Source of the DNA: Herminiimonas sp. CN | Lineage (GTDB): Bacteria > Pseudomonadota > Gammaproteobacteria > Burkholderiales > Burkholderiaceae_D | Assembly (NCBI RefSeq): GCF_000622895.1 | Contig: NZ_AVCC01000018.1 | Location: forward strand, 1 to 47,500 | Length of the DNA: 47,500 nt | Direction: 5' to 3' | Shown: piece by piece, positions 45,343 through 47,500 of the stretch | How positions within the stretch are numbered: the stretch's first letter is position 1 | Layout: each line of letters begins with the position of its first letter | Notes under the pieces: generated by a model | Seen by the model: only the letters and a program-made list of their open reading frames with translations | Databases searched by the model: none | What the model was told of the DNA's origin: nothing | Made by a program: the position numbers and the translations under genes

Positions 45343-45925
45343 GTTTTTCAATCGGCGGCGAGTTGTCAGGGCTTGCCTCGCCCTGGCCGGTGTCGGTGCG
45401 CTATCGGGCGCCCCGATAGCGCAGGCGTTCGATGCGTCGTCGATTGATCCGATCGCCGCGCAAGGAACCCTGCAAGCAGCTTTTTCGCCCTGGGATGATA
45501 TTGAAACACTGATCATCACTACAATCGATGGCGCAAAAAAGCAGATACTGGTGCAAACCTACCTGCTGACCAGTAAAAAAATCGCCGATGCATTGATTGC
45601 CGCGCAGCAGCGCGGCGTTAGCGTTCTGGTGTTGCTCGATGCCGAGCAGTCCGCCAAGGTTCCATCCTCCAAAGCGCATGACTTGTCGCAAGCCGGGGTT
45701 CCGGTGTGGCTGGAGACCCAATATCAGAATGCGCACAACAAGGTCATCGTCATTGATGCCGGCACCGCAAGTGCTACGGTGATTACCGGCAGCTACAATT
45801 TCACCTGGTCGGCACAGCATAAAAATGCGGAAAATATTCTGATCGCCCGCAAAAATCCGTTGCTGGCAGCGCGCTACGCGCAGAACTGGGAGCGGCACCG
45901 GCAGGGCGCAGTGTCTTACAAATAA
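45335..45925 (+). CDS. Phospholipase D family nuclease (Nuc-like), secreted
   Basis: About 196 residues from a TTG start at 45335 that overlaps the rsmB stop. An Arg-rich N-terminus and hydrophobic stretch (ACLALAGVGALSGAPIAQA) form a signal peptide. One HKD motif, HNKVIVIDAGTASATVITGS (H, K and D at the expected spacing), followed by YNFT, is typical of Nuc-type endonucleases that act as dimers. No ATG is present nearby, and the longer frame from 45257 lies inside rsmB. Function is inferred as DNA/RNA hydrolysis outside the cytoplasm. Confidence 0.82.
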   Translation: MIEFFNRRRVVRACLALAGVGALSGAPIAQAFDASSIDPIAAQGTLQAAFSPWDDIETLIITTIDGAKKQILVQTYLLTSKKIADALIAAQQRGVSVLVLLDAEQSAKVPSSKAHDLSQAGVPVWLETQYQNAHNKVIVIDAGTASATVITGSYNFTWSAQHKNAENILIARKNPLLAARYAQNWERHRQGAVSYK

Positions 45926-46011
45926 GGCGCGATCTGGCGTTTATTCTTTGTGCATTTCCAAAGACAGGCGCATTCGCAGCTGAAATCCTAATTCTGCAAA
46001 GGGCGTACAAT

Positions 46012-46031
46012 GCCGACTAAATTTAGTCGGC
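46012..46031. promoter_or_regulatory. Perfect 20-nt palindrome upstream of the desaturase gene
   Basis: GCCGACTAAATTTAGTCGGC is a perfect inverted repeat without spacer, 40 nt before the desaturase ATG. No T-run follows, so an operator for a dimeric repressor is more likely than a terminator. Confidence 0.55.
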
Positions 46032-46071
46032 GTGGAAACAGTCGCGCGGATGCGATTCATTCGGAGAAGTA

Positions 46072-47280
46072 ATGATTTTAAGTAGTATTTTTGAGGCGTC
46101 GCTGGATTTTCTCTCCGCCGGCATTAGCCGGGCAAGCGGATGGCAAGTGTTCATTTTCACCATGATCGTCACGCACATCACGATTGCTTCGGTGACGATT
46201 TTCCTGCACCGCTGCCAAGCCCACCGGGCGCTCGAGTTGCATGCAATTCCGAGTCATTTTTTCCGCTTCTGGCTGTGGCTGACCACAGGGCAGGTGACCA
46301 AGGAGTGGGCGGCGATTCATCGCAAGCATCATGCCAAGTGCGAAACGGAAGAAGATCCGCATAGTCCGGTTACGCGTGGCATCAGGAAAGTGCTGTTCGA
46401 GGGGGCGGAACTGTATCGTGCCGAATCGAAAAACCGCGAAACTATCGAAAAATACGGCCACGGCACTCCCGATGACTGGTTGGAGCGCAATGTCTACACT
46501 AAATACAGTGGCTTAGGCGTGGTGCTGATGCTGTTCATTGACGTGCTGCTGTTCGGCGTCATCGGCATCACCGTCTGGGCGGTGCAGATGATGTGGATTC
46601 CGATTACTGCCGCCGGCATCATCAACGGGGTCGGCCACTATTGGGGCTATCGCAATTATGACTGCGTCGATGCCTCCACCAACATTGTGCCGTGGGGGAT
46701 TCTGATTGGTGGCGAAGAATTGCATAATAATCACCACACCTTTGGCACTTCGGCCAAACTGTCGTCGAAATGGTATGAATTCGATATCGGCTGGATGTAT
46801 ATCCGCATGATGGAAATCATTGGCTTGGCAAAGATCAGGAAAATCGCGCCGCAGCCGAAATTCGATCGGCAGAAGCTGATTGCTGACCTCGATACGCTGC
46901 AATCGGTGATTGCCAACCGCTATGAGGTGATGTCGAAGTACGTCAAATTCCTGAAGCGCGCATGGCATGAAGAATTGGCTTACCTGAAAGAAAAAGCGCA
47001 GCTGGAGTCAGGTTTCCTGAATTCGTCAAAAAAACTTTTACAACGCGAACCATGCAAGCTGGAAGCCACGCATCAGCAGCAGCTGTCCGAATTGTTCGTC
47101 CACAGCAAGGCGCTCAAGACCATGCATGAGATGCGGGTCGAACTCGGGGCAATCTGGGAACGTTCGCACGCCAGTCGCGACCAGTTGCTGCAGCAGCTGC
47201 AGGACTGGTGCGCCAAGGCCGAAACTTCCGGCATCAGGTCGCTGCAGGATTTTTCGCTGCGTTTGCGCACCTATGCTTGA
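46072..47280 (+). CDS. Membrane fatty acid desaturase (acyl-CoA desaturase type)
   Basis: 402-residue di-iron desaturase that introduces a double bond into acyl chains. The three histidine boxes are H46RCQAHR52, H83RKHH87 and H218NNHH222, at normal spacing for the delta-9 class. Four membrane helices lie in the first 220 residues. A C-terminal region of about 150 residues is helical and lacks the cytochrome b5 domain seen in some relatives. GGAG precedes the ATG. A palindromic operator upstream suggests regulation by fatty acid state or temperature. Confidence 0.92.
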   Translation: MILSSIFEASLDFLSAGISRASGWQVFIFTMIVTHITIASVTIFLHRCQAHRALELHAIPSHFFRFWLWLTTGQVTKEWAAIHRKHHAKCETEEDPHSPVTRGIRKVLFEGAELYRAESKNRETIEKYGHGTPDDWLERNVYTKYSGLGVVLMLFIDVLLFGVIGITVWAVQMMWIPITAAGIINGVGHYWGYRNYDCVDASTNIVPWGILIGGEELHNNHHTFGTSAKLSSKWYEFDIGWMYIRMMEIIGLAKIRKIAPQPKFDRQKLIADLDTLQSVIANRYEVMSKYVKFLKRAWHEELAYLKEKAQLESGFLNSSKKLLQREPCKLEATHQQQLSELFVHSKALKTMHEMRVELGAIWERSHASRDQLLQQLQDWCAKAETSGIRSLQDFSLRLRTYA

Positions 47281-47335
47281 AATTATGCAAGAGGCGCCGG
47301 CATGATGGATTGATTGTCCTCCGGTCTTCGATATG

Positions 47336-47364
47336 AAACGGCCCGGATCATCCGGGCCGTTTTT
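47336..47364. terminator. Desaturase terminator
   Basis: AAACGGCCCGGA (47336-47347), TCA loop, TCCGGGCCGTTTTT (47351-47364), 55 nt after the stop codon. Confidence 0.92.
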
Positions 47365-47410
47365 GCATAACGACTTCCTGCCTGTTTAGCAGGCAAGGGC
47401 GGCACACAAG

Positions 47411-47447
47411 AAAAAGCCCCGCAGGACCGAGTCGTGCGGGGCTTTTT
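47411..47447. terminator. Second terminator at the right edge
   Basis: AAAAAGCCCCGCA (47411-47423) and TGCGGGGCTTTTT (47435-47447), 11-nt loop. It is symmetric and probably serves a convergent gene outside the window. Confidence 0.88.
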
Positions 47448-47500
47448 ATCGACAAAAATACGATTACTTTGTATTTTGTTTTTCTTTTGTTAGGTCGAAC

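Overview
The window looks like a chromosomal segment of a betaproteobacterium, most likely of the Oxalobacteraceae (Herminiimonas/Herbaspirillum/Janthinobacterium-like). This rests on protein content and order: a full iscS-iscU-iscA-hscB-hscA-fdx-iscX operon, a phasin and a BktB-type thiolase (polyhydroxyalkanoate metabolism), and the exbB-exbD-lpxK-ycaR-kdsB-adk order common in this class. Species cannot be fixed from sequence alone. No tRNA, rRNA or CRISPR array was recognised.

Layout. 1-5007: iron-sulfur cluster operon, interrupted by a LysE/RhtB exporter gene between hscB and hscA and by a 376-nt gap between iscA and hscB. 5220-9722: a class I methyltransferase, bktB, an internally deleted threonine aldolase pseudogene, the phasin gene and a zinc metallopeptidase. 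9774-16097: trhP (tRNA hydroxylation), dctA, a DsbA-like protein, a hydroxyisobutyrate-dehydrogenase-type reductase and D-amino acid dehydrogenase. 16150-28200: an accessory block. It starts with an IS3-type transposase scrap, then an overlapping five-gene ABC-2 efflux operon plus nitroreductase, an IS66-type scrap, and a quinone-stress set: pirin, DoxX, flavodoxin-type quinone reductase, DedA-rhodanese fusion, glutathionyl-hydroquinone reductase, a decayed NmrA/cytochrome c remnant and a LysR regulator. 28508-35158: sodB, xseA, a 614-nt intergenic region with three DnaA boxes, then the exbBD-lpxK-ycaR-kdsB-adk group. 35586-47280: an H+-pyrophosphatase with a C-terminal OmpA-like domain, a short-chain dehydrogenase, a lipoprotein gamma-glutamyltransferase, a patatin phospholipase, a secreted barnase-type RNase with its barstar, purN, an RsmB-type methyltransferase, a phospholipase D-type nuclease and a fatty acid desaturase.

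How the parts fit. The accessory block reads as a defence module against quinones and nitroaromatics: reduction (nitroreductase, quinone reductase), glutathione-conjugate reduction, export, and a LysR regulator. The same TTCAA-N5-TTGAA palindrome lies in front of the regulator and in front of the pirin-led operon, which suggests one control circuit. It parallels the E. coli yhaJK/yqjFG set.

Most unusual non-coding signals: (1) a dispersed family of about 57-71 nt palindromic elements in six intergenic regions; (2) three 38-nt repeats, each centred on a perfect DnaA box, with a consensus IHF site and an FNR-type box between them, resembling a DnaA-titrating or DnaA-reactivating locus; (3) several perfect operator-like palindromes in front of single genes. 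Gene scars (threonine aldolase deletion at a repeated MRQA-coding word, cytochrome c with CxxCR and two frameshifts, IS scraps) show how the accessory parts have decayed.
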